From contig OZ242287.1 of assembly GCA_965207495.1 (NCBI GenBank), positions 1,488,001 through 1,552,000 of the forward strand: a stretch of DNA of 64,000 bases, read 5' to 3'. The notes under the pieces were generated by a model, which was not told the origin of the DNA, searched no databases, and saw nothing but the letters and a program-made list of their open reading frames with translations. Of the stretch, positions 53,216 to 62,009 are shown piece after piece (position 1 is the stretch's first letter; every line of letters starts with the position of its first letter). Made by a program: the position numbers and the translations under genes. This stretch comes from Bin5 sp965207495 (GTDB lineage Bacteria; Chloroflexota; Anaerolineae; Caldilineales; Caldilineaceae).

Positions 53216-54757
53216 TTACCCTTCTATCTGGATGAATACCTTTTCGCCGCGCAGCTCAACAGGGTACGTTCTTAAGTCTCTAGTGACGGGTGCAGACAAT
53301 GCTTTGCCTGTTTCGATATCGAAGCGCCCTAGATGCAGTGGGCATTCGATACAGCCATCGAAGACAAAACCCGCGGCTAATTCGGTTTCTTCATGGGTGC
53401 ATAAACCATCGCTGGCAAAGAAGGCGTGAGGACCCAAACAATAAATGGCGTACGTGTGGCCATCGTAGTCAAAGCCAAGCACGTCTTCCACTTCGATATC
53501 CGAAACGCTACAGACCTCAATCCAACTGCTTTCATCGGCATCTGTGTTTACAGCCGTTGCTGTGGGGATCTCTTCAATCGATGTGTCCACAGACTCAGCG
53601 TGTACACGAGTGCCGTCTCTCACGTTTTCTTTCGGTTCGTCGCTTAACGCGCTGCTTGACGTGACAACGCCGCCTATGGGGATGTCGAACGCTTCAACCG
53701 TTGTGCCGGCGTCAGGAATAGGGCGTTTTATATAATAACCCGGGTCTTTGGTGGCTTGCTTGTACAAGGCCGGGATCATCTCCTTGTAGGCTTGCCACAG
53801 GCTCCGATACGGCGGCGGAGTTTGAGACTTCATTAGCTCGTGCAAGTCGGCCAAAGCATGGTAGGGAACCATGGGTATGACGTGGTGTTCGATATGATAG
53901 TTCATGTTCATATACAGATAGCGGAACACCGGATTCAGATAGATCGTGCGGGTATTTTGGCGGTGGTCATACGTATCTTCACCCAAACCGGCGTGTTGCG
54001 TAACGGCGAGCATTTGCTCCACAAATGCACCGTAAAAGCGGGGAAGCCACACGAACATCATCGGCAGAAAGCTGCCGACCGCCACCGCCCACACTCCAAA
54101 AGCCGCCACTATAGCCAGATAAATCCGGCTCATCCAGACCACTTTGGGTAGCTCAGAGGCGGGTACAAAGCTACGGACATCGTCGCCGATCTGCCCGGCA
54201 GCATGTCTGATCACACGCTGTACTTCCAGAACGCCCCGCAGAAAGAAAAAGTCGATCGCAAAGATGAGCAGATCGGCTGGCCGTTGAACCTGGATTTCAG
54301 GGTCATAACCCACGAGATACGTGTTGGTATGATGGCGGGCATGGCTCCAACGCCAGAGGTTAGCTTCACGTATGGTCATGAAGGAGCTGATATGGTAAAA
54401 GAGCTCGTTTAGCCAGCGAGTGCGAAACACGGTGCCATGGCCACACTCGTGCCATCGCGCGTCGGATGAGGAGTAGAGCGTCCCATAGATGAAAAAGGCC
54501 AGAATTGCCCACCAGGTGCCCCAGGAGATCCAGGCCAGGTAGCCGCTCACTCCAAGCAGGATGGTCCACAGGCCAAAATCGACGAGACCGTAGCGGTTGG
54601 TGCGCTGCATCAGCGCTTTGAGTTGGTCGCGGGGGATATCGGGGGACCACCACGCTTGTTCGACCTTTTCTTCGATGGCGTCATCGTCGAGGGGGGTATC
54701 CGTTTTGTATGTGCTGATCAGGCGATAGTCCCGTTCGGGGAAGTTGCGTATTGCCAA
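53216..54757 (-). CDS. Fatty-acid-desaturase-like membrane diiron enzyme fused to a Rieske domain
   Basis: A 513-residue two-domain protein. Residues ~30-345 are a membrane diiron desaturase/hydroxylase with hydrophobic segments near 62-100 and 210-240. Its histidine boxes are HECGH (103-107), HARHH (139-143) and HIEHH (288-292). A polar linker of ~70 residues follows (about 360-412). The C-terminal ~100 residues are a Rieske domain with C453-x-H455 (CTHEETE) and C472-x2-H475 (CPLH). The Rieske domain probably delivers electrons to the diiron site in the same chain. The start is TTG 54757, with AAAGGAG upstream. Substrate unknown: a lipid, alkyl chain or terpenoid are possible. Confidence 0.87.
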   Translation of the reverse strand: MAIRNFPERDYRLISTYKTDTPLDDDAIEEKVEQAWWSPDIPRDQLKALMQRTNRYGLVDFGLWTILLGVSGYLAWISWGTWWAILAFFIYGTLYSSSDARWHECGHGTVFRTRWLNELFYHISSFMTIREANLWRWSHARHHTNTYLVGYDPEIQVQRPADLLIFAIDFFFLRGVLEVQRVIRHAAGQIGDDVRSFVPASELPKVVWMSRIYLAIVAAFGVWAVAVGSFLPMMFVWLPRFYGAFVEQMLAVTQHAGLGEDTYDHRQNTRTIYLNPVFRYLYMNMNYHIEHHVIPMVPYHALADLHELMKSQTPPPYRSLWQAYKEMIPALYKQATKDPGYYIKRPIPDAGTTVEAFDIPIGGVVTSSSALSDEPKENVRDGTRVHAESVDTSIEEIPTATAVNTDADESSWIEVCSVSDIEVEDVLGFDYDGHTYAIYCLGPHAFFASDGLCTHEETELAAGFVFDGCIECPLHLGRFDIETGKALSAPVTRDLRTYPVELRGEKVFIQIEG

Positions 54758-54800
54758 TTTTTCTCCTTTACACAATCAAAATCGGATCCGTACATCATGT

Positions 54801-54813
54801 GGAATCAGATTCC
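54801..54813. promoter_or_regulatory. Palindromic operator candidate GGAATC-A-GATTCC
   Basis: A perfect 6-1-6 palindrome at the predicted transcription start of the desaturase-Rieske gene, just downstream of its -10 box. It is placed where a repressor would act. Confidence 0.45.
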
Positions 54814-54820
54814 GCATCAG

Positions 54821-54849
54821 ATCATACTATATATAATCTTTCCTGTAAA
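54821..54849 (-). promoter_or_regulatory. Sigma-70-type promoter of the desaturase-Rieske gene
   Basis: On the minus strand TTTACA (54849-54844), a 17-bp spacer and TATGAT (54826-54821), 64 bp upstream of TTG 54757. Confidence 0.6.
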
Positions 54850-55155
54850 TGCGCGTTTCGTCGCCCACGAAACGGCTGCAAAGATAGAGAATCGGCGTGC
54901 AGGAAGGAACGGCGACCATCCGTGCCTGGCTCTTTCCGGGCAGTATATGGGTGATGGTCAAGACTGTTAAGAAGCGGTTGTGCCCACGTTTGGGCTCCCC
55001 GATTTCGGCGAGTTCGAGGATGCGTCCACAGCGAGGGCACTGAAGAGGGTCGAAGCCAAAACTCCTCTTGTGCTGGAGGGAGGTGGTAGTGATGCCAGGT
55101 CGAAAAGAGGGGCTTGTAGGCGAAGGGCTTCGAGGCCGGTGCCGGCGATTGAATG
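54850..55155. other. Intergenic stretch with possible decayed coding remnant (minus strand)
   Basis: Read on the minus strand, 55090-54960 gives FWLRP and then, after a one-base shift, QCPRCGRILELAEIGEPKRG. This looks like the end of a zinc-ribbon protein, perhaps a transposase. It has no start and the frame is broken. No other feature is seen. Confidence 0.25.
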
Positions 55156-56544
55156 CTACATCGGAGGGCGCTGCCAGCCGCCAAACAGCTCCTCCAGATG
55201 CTTGACCGCTGCCAGCGCCACATCCTCACGCCACGGACGCGCCACCACCTGGGCGCCGATGGGCAACCCCTCGGGAGACGTGCTAACGCGGACGACGGCC
55301 GCCGGCCAGCCGGTCAAGTTGTAGGTGGCGGTGTACGCAAACACGGGCAACTGGATACTCGACGCTCCGTGAGGTGGAGCCGGAAAGGGGAGTACCGGGC
55401 AGACCACGACATCGTACGCTTCCATAAAGGAGAGCATTTCACTTCGAAACTGGTCAGTCTCGAAAACCAAGCCACTCAATGTGTCGGACGTCATTTTCGA
55501 TTCCTGGGCCATAGCTATCAGGTTCGCGATCCCCGGATGTGGTTCCGTGGTGCCGTACAGGTCGAGGAGTCGCTTGAAACCTGCACCACCATCTCCTAAC
55601 TGGCAGCCCAGCAGGAGGTCCATCGCTTTCTCCATGCCGGGTGGCCGCGCTTCTTCTACGGTTGCCCCGGCTTTTTCCAAAGCGGATGCGGCTGCTTCCA
55701 CGGCGGCCATAATTTCCGGCGTTGGCGTTACGATGCCATTGTCCGTGTAAAAGGCAGCGCGCAGACCGGTGAGGTTCACTTGGTTCGGGTCAGCCAATGG
55801 CATGGGAACGATCGCCGGGTCGCGCCAGTCAACGCCAGCGATGATGGGCAGGATCGTGATCAAGTCTTCGACGTAACGCGCCATAGGACCGATCTGCGTC
55901 AAAGACTGGTCAAGGCCTGCAGGGGGAAGAATGTGACCGGTCCGCGGAACCCGTCCGGACGTGGGTCGAATGCCGGCTGTGCCGCAAACGTGCGATGGCA
56001 AACGAATGCTCCCGCCGGTGTCGCTTCCGATATCAAAGGGAATCCCACCCGCGGCGATGATCGCGGCCGCTCCTCCGCTGCTGCCGCCACTGGTACGCGA
56101 CACGTCGTAAGGGTTGTTGGTGCGGCCGTAGACCAGGTTATCCGTCTCGAAATCGAGCGTCAGTTCCGGTGTGTTGGTCTTGCCCAACAGAATCGCGCCT
56201 GCGGCGCGCAGGCGGGCCACCACCGTGGCGTCTTGCTCTGGTACAAAGGAGCTTCTCCCCTGCGTGCCCCCGCTGCTGATCATCCCGGCTGTGTCCAGGG
56301 CGTCCTTGATCGTCATTGGAACGCCGTGCAAAGGACCTCGCAGATCGCCTTTTGCCAATTCTTCATCTGACCGGCGGGCTTCTGCCAAGGCCCCTTCAGC
56401 ATCCAGTCGGACAACGGCGTTCAATTGCTGATTGACGTCTTCTATGCGCTGCACGTATGCTTTCACGACCTCTTCTGCTGAAACCTCTTTCGTGCGTATG
56501 GCTTTGGCCACGGCTGTAGCTGATGCGTAAATCAGTTCAGACAT
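55156..56544 (-). CDS. Amidase (amidase-signature family)
   Basis: A 462-residue amidase. The Ser-cisSer-Lys triad is visible: K80 (MTIKDALDTAG), S155 (TSGGSSGGAA) and S179 (DTGGSIRLPS). It would hydrolyse an amide to acid and ammonia or amine. It is close to family length and has no signal peptide. It is separated from the desaturase-Rieske gene by 398 bp with its own promoter, so the two are likely independent units. With two M81 enzymes and peptide-type transporters nearby, a role in using an amide- or peptide-containing compound is plausible but inferred. Confidence 0.9.
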   Translation of the reverse strand: MSELIYASATAVAKAIRTKEVSAEEVVKAYVQRIEDVNQQLNAVVRLDAEGALAEARRSDEELAKGDLRGPLHGVPMTIKDALDTAGMISSGGTQGRSSFVPEQDATVVARLRAAGAILLGKTNTPELTLDFETDNLVYGRTNNPYDVSRTSGGSSGGAAAIIAAGGIPFDIGSDTGGSIRLPSHVCGTAGIRPTSGRVPRTGHILPPAGLDQSLTQIGPMARYVEDLITILPIIAGVDWRDPAIVPMPLADPNQVNLTGLRAAFYTDNGIVTPTPEIMAAVEAAASALEKAGATVEEARPPGMEKAMDLLLGCQLGDGGAGFKRLLDLYGTTEPHPGIANLIAMAQESKMTSDTLSGLVFETDQFRSEMLSFMEAYDVVVCPVLPFPAPPHGASSIQLPVFAYTATYNLTGWPAAVVRVSTSPEGLPIGAQVVARPWREDVALAAVKHLEELFGGWQRPPM

Positions 56545-56661
56545 CTGACAAATCTCCTCACTACGTGGTTATGGGAGAAGCCGGGGAAACGCCTTCGGCC
56601 TTAGCCAGGGGATGAAAGACAAAGTCTTTTGCCTATCTGCGCGATAATAGGCTTCTTCGTG

Positions 56662-56713
56662 GAGAAACCCAATGAGCTAACTGAAGCCCAGGACGTCTAC
56701 GCCTGGGTTTCTC
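56662..56713. repeat. Nested inverted repeat upstream of the PhyH gene
   Basis: GAGAAACCCA (56662-56671) pairs perfectly with TGGGTTTCTC (56704-56713). Inside lies CCCAGG/CCTGGG. The rest of the 383-bp gap (56545-56927) has no gene; near 56575 it carries a GGGAGAAGCCGG motif like those at 50090 and 51305. Confidence 0.6.
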
Positions 56714-56927
56714 ATGATCCAGGTAGGCTCGCCGGGGGGTTGCACCAAAAGCATTTTTGGACGACAATACCTGGGTGTGACTGGGGAATTGTAGCAGGAA
56801 TACAGCGCGGCGCAAGCCTGCCGGGGCCGACTTGCCCAAAGGTGATGCACCAACGCGGTAACCCACGACCTTGGAGGAGAGATGAATCAAAATCACCTCA
56901 AGATCGCGCACAAGGAGTCCGAGTAAA

Positions 56928-57812
56928 ATGACACCAACAGATCTACTGGGGGCCAGCATCTCAGACGTTGAGGTCTTTGCCGCCGACCTTGATCTACAAC
57001 AGGCGGCCGCTATCTACCGCGAACACGGTTGTCTCGTGGTGCGTGGACTCATGAACGCGTACGTTGACGCAATGTTTAACGACATCATGCGGTCCGTCGA
57101 TATCGCCATCAATCAGCTTGACCAAGCGGAAAAAGCCCCTGATGGCTGGCGTACACCCAACGGATCGTTGTTCATCCCTGCGCCGGAGGGATATGAGCGC
57201 GACAAACAAGTGTATGTTGTGGGTATCAATTACTATACCAGCGGCGCATTTATGCAGGCAGCGCTTGATGCCGCGGCCCTGGACATTGTTGAGGCCATCC
57301 TGGGTCCGAACATTGAGCTGTTCGGTCAAGGCCAGAGCCTGGTGAAAGAGCCGGTGGGCGGATTTCCCAAGATCCTGCACCAGGACTCGGTCTATTTCGA
57401 GCACAAATACGAAGGTCCGGTTGCGATCCTCAACTATGTCGTGGATACGGATGTGCAAAGAGGCGCGCTGCACGTGGTGCCTGGTTCTCACCGCATAGGT
57501 CAGCTCCAGCACATCGATACCTCCTCACACTTGGGCCTGGACGAGGATGAATGGCCCTGGGAAGCGGCGATACCCGTAGAGGGCCAGGCCGGCGACGCGA
57601 TATTCTTCCATGTGCGGACCGTGCACGGCTCCAAGCCCAACTTTTCAGACATACGGCGGCCGGTGTTCATCAACCGCTATCGCCGTCCCGATGATTATGT
57701 GACGATCAGTGGGTTTACAGTAGAGAACCGGGCGGAGGCTGAAAAACGAGCACAAGAGGCCCGAAAAACCAACGAACAGCGCGGGCTGATGGTAAGAGGG
57801 TTCCGACCTTAA
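56928..57812 (+). CDS. Phytanoyl-CoA dioxygenase (PhyH) family protein
   Basis: A 294-residue Fe(II)/2-oxoglutarate-dependent dioxygenase. The metal ligands are the H-x-D of ILHQDSVYFEH and the distal H in FHVRTVHGSKPN. The arginine for 2-oxoglutarate is in RRPVFINRYRR. GALHVVPGSHRIG is the conserved core strand and turn. It would hydroxylate an alkyl or small organic substrate. AAGGAG lies ten bases before ATG 56928. It is followed on the same strand by a remnant of a binding-protein gene and an M81 gene. Confidence 0.88.
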   Translation: MTPTDLLGASISDVEVFAADLDLQQAAAIYREHGCLVVRGLMNAYVDAMFNDIMRSVDIAINQLDQAEKAPDGWRTPNGSLFIPAPEGYERDKQVYVVGINYYTSGAFMQAALDAAALDIVEAILGPNIELFGQGQSLVKEPVGGFPKILHQDSVYFEHKYEGPVAILNYVVDTDVQRGALHVVPGSHRIGQLQHIDTSSHLGLDEDEWPWEAAIPVEGQAGDAIFFHVRTVHGSKPNFSDIRRPVFINRYRRPDDYVTISGFTVENRAEAEKRAQEARKTNEQRGLMVRGFRP

Positions 57813-57857
57813 GAGGGGAGATTGGTCGTGAATGTCGATATCCTTTCCGAATAGCAA

Positions 57858-57995
57858 ATGCTAGGTTCGCTTGTGCTGACCGCCTGCGAGAAAGAGGTAG
57901 ACGTGACGCGAGTGGTCACGGAGAATGAGACTGTCATCCAACAAGAGACAGTCGTCCAAGAGAAGGTCGTCACCGCGACGTCACTGCGATCTTGA
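57858..57995 (+). pseudogene. Remnant of a solute-binding lipoprotein N-terminus
   Basis: A 45-codon frame reading MLGSLVLTACEKEVDVTR, then repeated Val/Thr/Glu/Gln segments of the kind found after the lipobox of family 5 binding proteins, then a stop. The lipobox is LVLTAC. The basic start of the signal peptide is missing (a stop lies directly upstream), as is the whole mature domain. It is therefore a broken copy, perhaps the missing beginning of a protein like those at 51337 and 61558. Confidence 0.5.
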
Positions 57996-58037
57996 AAGTA
58001 GGGGACGTACGTCAAAATATGGGTTAGGTGAAAGCCT

Positions 58038-59570
58038 ATGTCTGTCCAGAAACGCATTTTCATGTGCGGAATCGCAACGGAAACCCATGACTTTAACAAG
58101 TATCCCACCACACTTGAAGCCTTTACCGACAAGGGTCTTTACTTCGTGCAGGAGGGCGAGAGCCTTGAGCCCTTCCGCGAAAGCGACCTCTGGTTCGGCG
58201 GCTATCTCGAGGTAGCCGAATCCGAAGGCTGGCAGCTGGTCACTGGCGTCTGCGCTTTTGCTTGGCCGTGGGGCAGTGTGACCGAGCACGCCTTCGAAAC
58301 GCTGTGGGCGCGCATCGAACGCCAGCTGCGCGATGAAGCTCCGTTCGACGGAATCCTGCTGCCACTGCATGGCGGCATGGCCTGTGAGCATCTGGACGAC
58401 CCGGTAGGCGAGTTCGTCGCGCGGATCAGGCGGATCGTCGGCCGCCACGTGCCGATTGCGGCGTCGCTGGACCTGCACAGCAACCTCTCACCTCAGTTCG
58501 TGCGCAACTGCGACATTATCTGCGGCTTCCACACGACGCCCCATATCGACGTGCGGCAGACGGCGTTCCGCACCGCCAGCCTGCTCGCGCGCACGTTGCG
58601 CGGGGAAATCCGACCGCAATGCCACTCGATCCATCCGCCCGTGCTGTTCGGCATCGACCACGGACGCACGACGGTTCCGCATGCGCCCATGTTCACCTTG
58701 CTCAAGCGCGTAGAAGTGATTCAGGCTGAAGACCCGCAGCTGCTCGACGCGAGCTTTATGCCTGCCTATCCCTTTTGCGATCAGCCCTGGACCGGGACGA
58801 GTGCCGTGCTCGTGATGGACGGCGCGTCTGAGCGGACGAATGACTACCTTGACGAGTTCGGCGCAGAAATCTGGCGTACCCGTGACGTGCTGACCATCGA
58901 TATCGTGAGCATTGATGAGGCGCTGGACGCGGTGGAACAAACCGCCAATGATCCGCGCCCCTTTCTGCTAGGTGATTTCACTGACTGCCCGTACTCTGGT
59001 GCTTATGGCGACGCCACAGCGATGCTTTCGGCGCTTATCGAGCGAGGCACGCCGGGCGCGGTGTTCGGGCCGTTGGCCGATGCCGAGGCCGTGGAGCAGG
59101 CCCATGTGGGGGGCGTCGGCGCGCAGATCGAGGTCGAACTCGGCGGCAAGAGCGATCCGCGCTTTGGCGGTGGACCGGTTAGCGGCACGGCCACTGTCAA
59201 GGCGCTGTCCGAAGGCAAATTCATACACAAGGGGCCTTTTATGCAGGGGCAGCCAGGAGACCTGGGAGAAAGCGCATTGCTGGAAATCGGTGGTGTCGGT
59301 GTCATTGTCAATCCGTTCCCCAGCCAGCTCCATGACCGCGAGCAGCTCAAACTTTTCCGCATCCGCTTTGAGGAGCTGAATGTGCTGGTCAGCAAGGCCT
59401 TCAACCACATGCGCGCGGACTTTGAGCCACTGTCCCGCGGCCTGCTCTACCCCGATGCCGGCGGAGTCTTCAGCTTCAACTTCAGCAAGTTTCCGTTCGA
59501 GAAGATCCGGCGGCCCATCTGGCCGCTGGATGATTTTGAGATAAGCCCGGGCGGTATGGACCGGTGCTAA
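58038..59570 (+). CDS. M81 family metallopeptidase (MlrC/microcystinase C-like), second copy
   Basis: A 510-residue protein homologous to the one at 45531 but clearly diverged. The N-terminal signature is CGIATETHDFNKYPTTLEAF, in place of TETNTFSP. Zinc-ligand regions are LLPLHGGMACEHLDD, SLDLHSNLS and HTTPHIDV. The MlrC C-terminal domain starts near residue 310 (LLGDFTDCPYSGAYGD). HDFN instead of NTFSP is seen in one subgroup of the family, so substrate preference probably differs from copy one. The start ATG 58038 has AGGTGA upstream. It is convergent with the permease operon, with only 15 bp between stops. Confidence 0.86.
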   Translation: MSVQKRIFMCGIATETHDFNKYPTTLEAFTDKGLYFVQEGESLEPFRESDLWFGGYLEVAESEGWQLVTGVCAFAWPWGSVTEHAFETLWARIERQLRDEAPFDGILLPLHGGMACEHLDDPVGEFVARIRRIVGRHVPIAASLDLHSNLSPQFVRNCDIICGFHTTPHIDVRQTAFRTASLLARTLRGEIRPQCHSIHPPVLFGIDHGRTTVPHAPMFTLLKRVEVIQAEDPQLLDASFMPAYPFCDQPWTGTSAVLVMDGASERTNDYLDEFGAEIWRTRDVLTIDIVSIDEALDAVEQTANDPRPFLLGDFTDCPYSGAYGDATAMLSALIERGTPGAVFGPLADAEAVEQAHVGGVGAQIEVELGGKSDPRFGGGPVSGTATVKALSEGKFIHKGPFMQGQPGDLGESALLEIGGVGVIVNPFPSQLHDREQLKLFRIRFEELNVLVSKAFNHMRADFEPLSRGLLYPDAGGVFSFNFSKFPFEKIRRPIWPLDDFEISPGGMDRC

Positions 59571-59585
59571 CAGTCGGATGGATGC

Positions 59586-60500
59586 TTAGATGATGTCCCT
59601 CTGACGTGGGTCGAGGGCATCGCGCAGTCCATCGCCGAGCAGGTTGAAGGCCAGCACGGTCAGCACGATCATAATTCCCGGAGCCATGGCGATGTGCGGA
59701 AATAGAAGAATAAAAGCCCGGCCGTCGGACAAGGTGCCGCCCCAGGAGGGGGTAGGGGGCTGAATCCCCAGGCCGAGGAAGGACAGGGCGGCCTCGAGGA
59801 TGATGATGGTGCCCACACCCAAGGTGGCGAGCACGATCACCGGCGCCAACACATTGGGCAGGATGTGGCGGAAGATGATGCGCAGGTCGCTGGCACCGAT
59901 AGCTAGCGCTGCCACAACGAACTCCCGTCTCTTCAAGCTCAGCACCTGAGCGCGCACCACCCGCGCGTATATTGCCCAACCCGTGACGCCGATGACGACG
60001 ACGGTCGTGACCAGGCTGGGCCCCACTAACGACGCCAGCAAGAACAGCAGCGCGATGATAGGGAAGGCCATCAGGGTGTCCGTCAGGCGGGACAGCAGCT
60101 TGTCGGGCCAGCCGCTGAAATAGCCCGCGGTTACCCCGACCATCACGCCGATGATGACAGCGATGCTCGACGCCCCCAGGCCGACGATCAGCGCCACGCG
60201 AGAGCCATAAATCACGCGGCTGAACAGATCACGCCCCACGTGGTCAAAGCCCATCAGATGCTCGATGGACGGACCGACACCCCGTTTCCCCGAATAAATT
60301 TCTAGTGGGTCGTGTGGGACGAGCGTATCCGCAAAGATGGCCATCAAACACAGCAGGATAATAAAGGCCGCGGCGATCACCGCCATACGGTAGGCCTTGA
60401 AGCGGCGCCAGGCGCGCGACCTCTCGGAGAGGCGCGGCAACTCCTCCGCCGCGGGTACGATCTGTTCTTTTGAAGTTGCGACTTCCATGGGCTTTCCCAT
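59586..60500 (-). CDS. ABC transporter permease, DppC/OppC type
   Basis: A ~304-residue inner-membrane permease. An N-terminal cytoplasmic stretch of ~35 residues is followed by TM1 (AVIAAAFIILLCLMAIFAD). The OppC-type periplasmic region has HDPLEIYSGKRGVGPS and HLMGFDHVGRDLFSR. Five further TM segments carry the EAA loop near VVAALAIGASDLRI, and the C-terminus is NLLGDGLRDALDPRQR. ATG 60500 or ATG 60488 are both possible starts. It pairs with the DppB-type gene 19-30 bp upstream. No ATPase genes follow, so energising subunits are encoded elsewhere or lost. Confidence 0.9.
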   Translation of the reverse strand: MGKPMEVATSKEQIVPAAEELPRLSERSRAWRRFKAYRMAVIAAAFIILLCLMAIFADTLVPHDPLEIYSGKRGVGPSIEHLMGFDHVGRDLFSRVIYGSRVALIVGLGASSIAVIIGVMVGVTAGYFSGWPDKLLSRLTDTLMAFPIIALLFLLASLVGPSLVTTVVVIGVTGWAIYARVVRAQVLSLKRREFVVAALAIGASDLRIIFRHILPNVLAPVIVLATLGVGTIIILEAALSFLGLGIQPPTPSWGGTLSDGRAFILLFPHIAMAPGIMIVLTVLAFNLLGDGLRDALDPRQRDII

Positions 60501-60518
60501 AGCTGCCAAAAGGCTGCG

Positions 60519-61457
60519 TTATTCGATGCGTATCCGTGGGTCAATCAGGGCATAGGTCAGATCGGTCAGCAGGTTTACCACGACAACGATAACGGCCAGC
60601 AGAAACACGATGGATTGCACGACCTGGTAGTCCAGGTGCAACACCGAGTCGGTGAAGAGGCGGCCGATGCCTGGCAGGGCGAACACCGTCTCCACAATGA
60701 TGGTGCCGCTGAGGATATAGGCGAATTGGACTCCGATCACCGTGACCACTGGCAGCAGCGCGTTGCGTATGGCGTGGATCCCGATCACTTTCCGCTCAGC
60801 CAGCCCTTTGGCTCGCGCCGTGCGCACGTAATCCTCCCCCAACTCCTCGATCAGGCTGCCGCGCGTGACACGCATGATGACTGCCATCTGCAGTGTGGCT
60901 ATTACCATGACGGGCATGATATAGCCCTTCCAGGAGTGAAGACCAAAAGGGGGCAGCCATTTGAGTACCAAGGAAAAGAGCACGATCAACATCAGCGCAA
61001 TCCAAAAGTTGGGCAAGGCGACGCCCAGCGTTGAAAAAATGGTGGCCGCGTAGTCAAAGAGGGAGTTGCGCTTTGTCGCGGCCATAATGCCCATCGGGAT
61101 GGCCAGGGCAAGCGCGATGATCAACCCGGCCGCGCTTATATTGAACGTCACCGGAATGGCTTCAAAGATCATCTCGCGTACGGGCACGCCGGGCCGGAAG
61201 ATGGATACGCCAAAGTTGCCGGTAAACATATTCTTGACCCAGAGCAGATACTGGACGTGCCAGGGATCATCCAAGCCCCACTTGCGGTGAATGGCTTCGA
61301 TCTGCTCCTCGGTCATCCGTATCCCTCCCCCTCCCTCCCCCAGCAGGATCATTACCGGGTCGCCCGGCAGCAGGCGCATAATGAGAAACGTCGCCACGCT
61401 GATCAATAACAGGACGACCAGCCCCTCGGCCAAACGTGCAACGGTATATCGTGCCAT
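60519..61457 (-). CDS. ABC transporter permease, DppB/OppB type
   Basis: A 312-residue six-TM permease. The start is MARYTVARLAEGLVVLLLIS. The typical LLPGDPVMILLGEGG follows TM1. The EAA-loop region is EDYVRTARAKGLAERKVIG, and it ends in LTDLTYALIDPRIRIE. It forms the membrane channel with the DppC-type gene just downstream. On the upstream side lies the broken binding-protein gene (61558-62009), so the ancestral order was binding protein, DppB, DppC. The intact binding protein at 51337 might serve these permeases; that is inference. Confidence 0.92.
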   Translation of the reverse strand: MARYTVARLAEGLVVLLLISVATFLIMRLLPGDPVMILLGEGGGGIRMTEEQIEAIHRKWGLDDPWHVQYLLWVKNMFTGNFGVSIFRPGVPVREMIFEAIPVTFNISAAGLIIALALAIPMGIMAATKRNSLFDYAATIFSTLGVALPNFWIALMLIVLFSLVLKWLPPFGLHSWKGYIMPVMVIATLQMAVIMRVTRGSLIEELGEDYVRTARAKGLAERKVIGIHAIRNALLPVVTVIGVQFAYILSGTIIVETVFALPGIGRLFTDSVLHLDYQVVQSIVFLLAVIVVVVNLLTDLTYALIDPRIRIE

Positions 61458-61557
61458 AGTATTATCCCGCCGCTGAGTCGTCTCGATAACTTCAAGTTTG
61501 GAGACGGCCCGGCCATCCCCAAACTCTTCCTAACTTAAACCGACTTCATGCCTCGTG

Positions 61558-62009
61558 TTAGACCATATCGCCGTCCAGCGCTTCCTCCTGCAGGCCCTTG
61601 ACCTTGGCGCTAAAGAGGTTGTGCCAGTAGTCGATCTGCAAGTATAACACCGGCACCTCTTCCACAAAGATCGCCTGGATCTGGTCGTAGACGGGCTGGC
61701 GCTTCTCTGAATCCACGATTGAGAGCCCCGGCTCGATCAGCTCGTCCAGGCGCGGGTTCGAGATGCGTGCAAAGTTGTTGGCGCCCTCCGAGTGCAGCAG
61801 TGAGGATGCATCCGGGTTTATAACGCCCCATTCCCAGCCGAAAACCGAGAAATCCAGATCGCCGCCAGGGCGGTTTCCCTCCAGGACAGCGGCTACGGTT
61901 GCCTCCTCTATGAACATCTCGATACCACCTCGGCGAAATACTGCTGTGCCGCCTCAGCGATCGGGCGGCGGGCCTGGTCGCCGCTGATCACTGTGACCGT
62001 AGCGAGCAT
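61558..62009 (-). pseudogene. Truncated, frameshifted solute-binding protein (SBP family 5)
   Basis: Only the last ~150 residues of a family 5 binding protein remain, aligning with the C-terminal third of the lipoprotein at 51337 (HSEGANNFxxISNP, FSAKVKG). Near 61926 the frame shifts: GAGGTGGTATCGAGATG encodes the expected VGIEM only if one G is added. Upstream of about 62009 the match ends. The gene is therefore both 5'-truncated and frameshifted. Confidence 0.8.
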
